Assembly: GCA_009779675.1 (NCBI GenBank)
Contig: WRDS01000003.1
Coordinates: 1 to 43,750 of the forward strand
DNA length: 43,750 nucleotides
Direction: 5' to 3'
Origin: Coriobacteriia bacterium
Lineage (GTDB): Bacteria; Actinomycetota; Coriobacteriia; Anaerosomatales; PHET01
Numbering within the stretch: the stretch's first letter is position 1; every line of letters starts with the position of its first letter. The notes beneath the pieces are model-generated. The model saw only the letters and a list, made by a program, of their open reading frames with translations. It was not told the DNA's origin and did not search any database. Shown here piece after piece: positions 43,571 to 43,750 of this stretch. The position numbers and the translations under genes were made by a program.

Positions 43571-43750
43571 CTACGCTTTGCCTTTCAATTAGGCACGCAG
43601 CAGGAATCGGCGGGGATCACTGTTTTAGATACTCCACTCTTTTACAGTTTGAGTAGCTGATCTCGATAACGTTCCCGCAGGCTGGAATGCCTTTTCTTTT
43701 GTCAAGTCTTCAGAATGTTTTTCATTGCATAATCTTGTAGATTTGCTACC
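43571..43750. other. Non-coding AT-richer end of the window
   Basis: 180 bases lower in GC than the rest, with no supported gene. It probably belongs to the upstream regulatory region of the pyr operon and of whatever lies to the right. Confidence 0.4.

Overview
The window is about 60% GC and nearly every long gene is on the minus strand. Gene content and order point to an actinobacterium, most likely a member of the Coriobacteriia; the class is my inference. The chromosomal order pyrR-pyrB-pyrC-carA-carB ... mIHF-gmk-rpoZ ... coaBC ... metK-priA-def-fmt-rsmB is the housekeeping arrangement of Actinobacteria. The actinobacterial mIHF, the PyrK/PyrD pair, the ThiT ECF component and the CWB2 cell-wall proteins fit a Gram-positive, largely anaerobic coriobacterium.

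Layout. (1) 1-4.5 kb: rpmB, a GAF/HD-GYP signalling protein, and a thiamine salvage pair (thiT-thiN) behind a probable TPP riboswitch. (2) 4.6-9.3 kb: cell-envelope block with a decayed RCC1/CWB2 protein, an EnvC-like LytM peptidase, and an unusual membrane protein that joins a 340-residue Lys/Ala-rich cytoplasmic tail, two PASTA domains and an amidase fold lacking catalytic residues. (3) 9.3-17.8 kb: fmdB-like gene, glpX, rsmB, fmt, def, priA, metK; metK lies behind a SAM-I riboswitch. (4) 18-27 kb: accessory stretch that interrupts the conserved cluster: an intact RCC1/CWB2 surface protein, psiE-like gene, gltX, an unrecognised acidic protein, an Fe-S aldo/keto reductase, a HEAT-like protein, an AlbA_2 remnant, tRNA-Pro(GGG), and a nitroreductase split by one in-frame TGA. 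(5) 27-34 kb: DUF190, coaBC, an alpha-oxoamine synthase, a homologue of tRNA-queuosine mannosyltransferase next to thiI, then rpoZ, gmk and mIHF. (6) 34-43.4 kb: a complete UMP-pathway operon pyrR-pyrB-pyrC-carA-carB-pyrK-pyrD (pyrE and pyrF are not in the window), with start/stop overlaps and a probable PyrR attenuator in the leader.

How it fits together. Three transcripts appear to be controlled by RNA leaders that sense their own pathway products (TPP, SAM, pyrimidine nucleotides via PyrR). Several genes serve translation and tRNA maturation (rpmB, fmt, def, rsmB, gltX, thiI, the queuosine-glycosyltransferase homologue, tRNA-Pro).

The most unexpected pattern is recurrent: short tandem repeats, different in sequence each time and with periods of about 11-47 bp, sit at gene boundaries. 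In glpX, rsmB, priA, thiI and pyrD the stop codon itself lies inside a repeat unit. At the thiI junction the repeats also supply alternative start codons for the next gene. All functional assignments come from reading motifs by eye; no database search was run.
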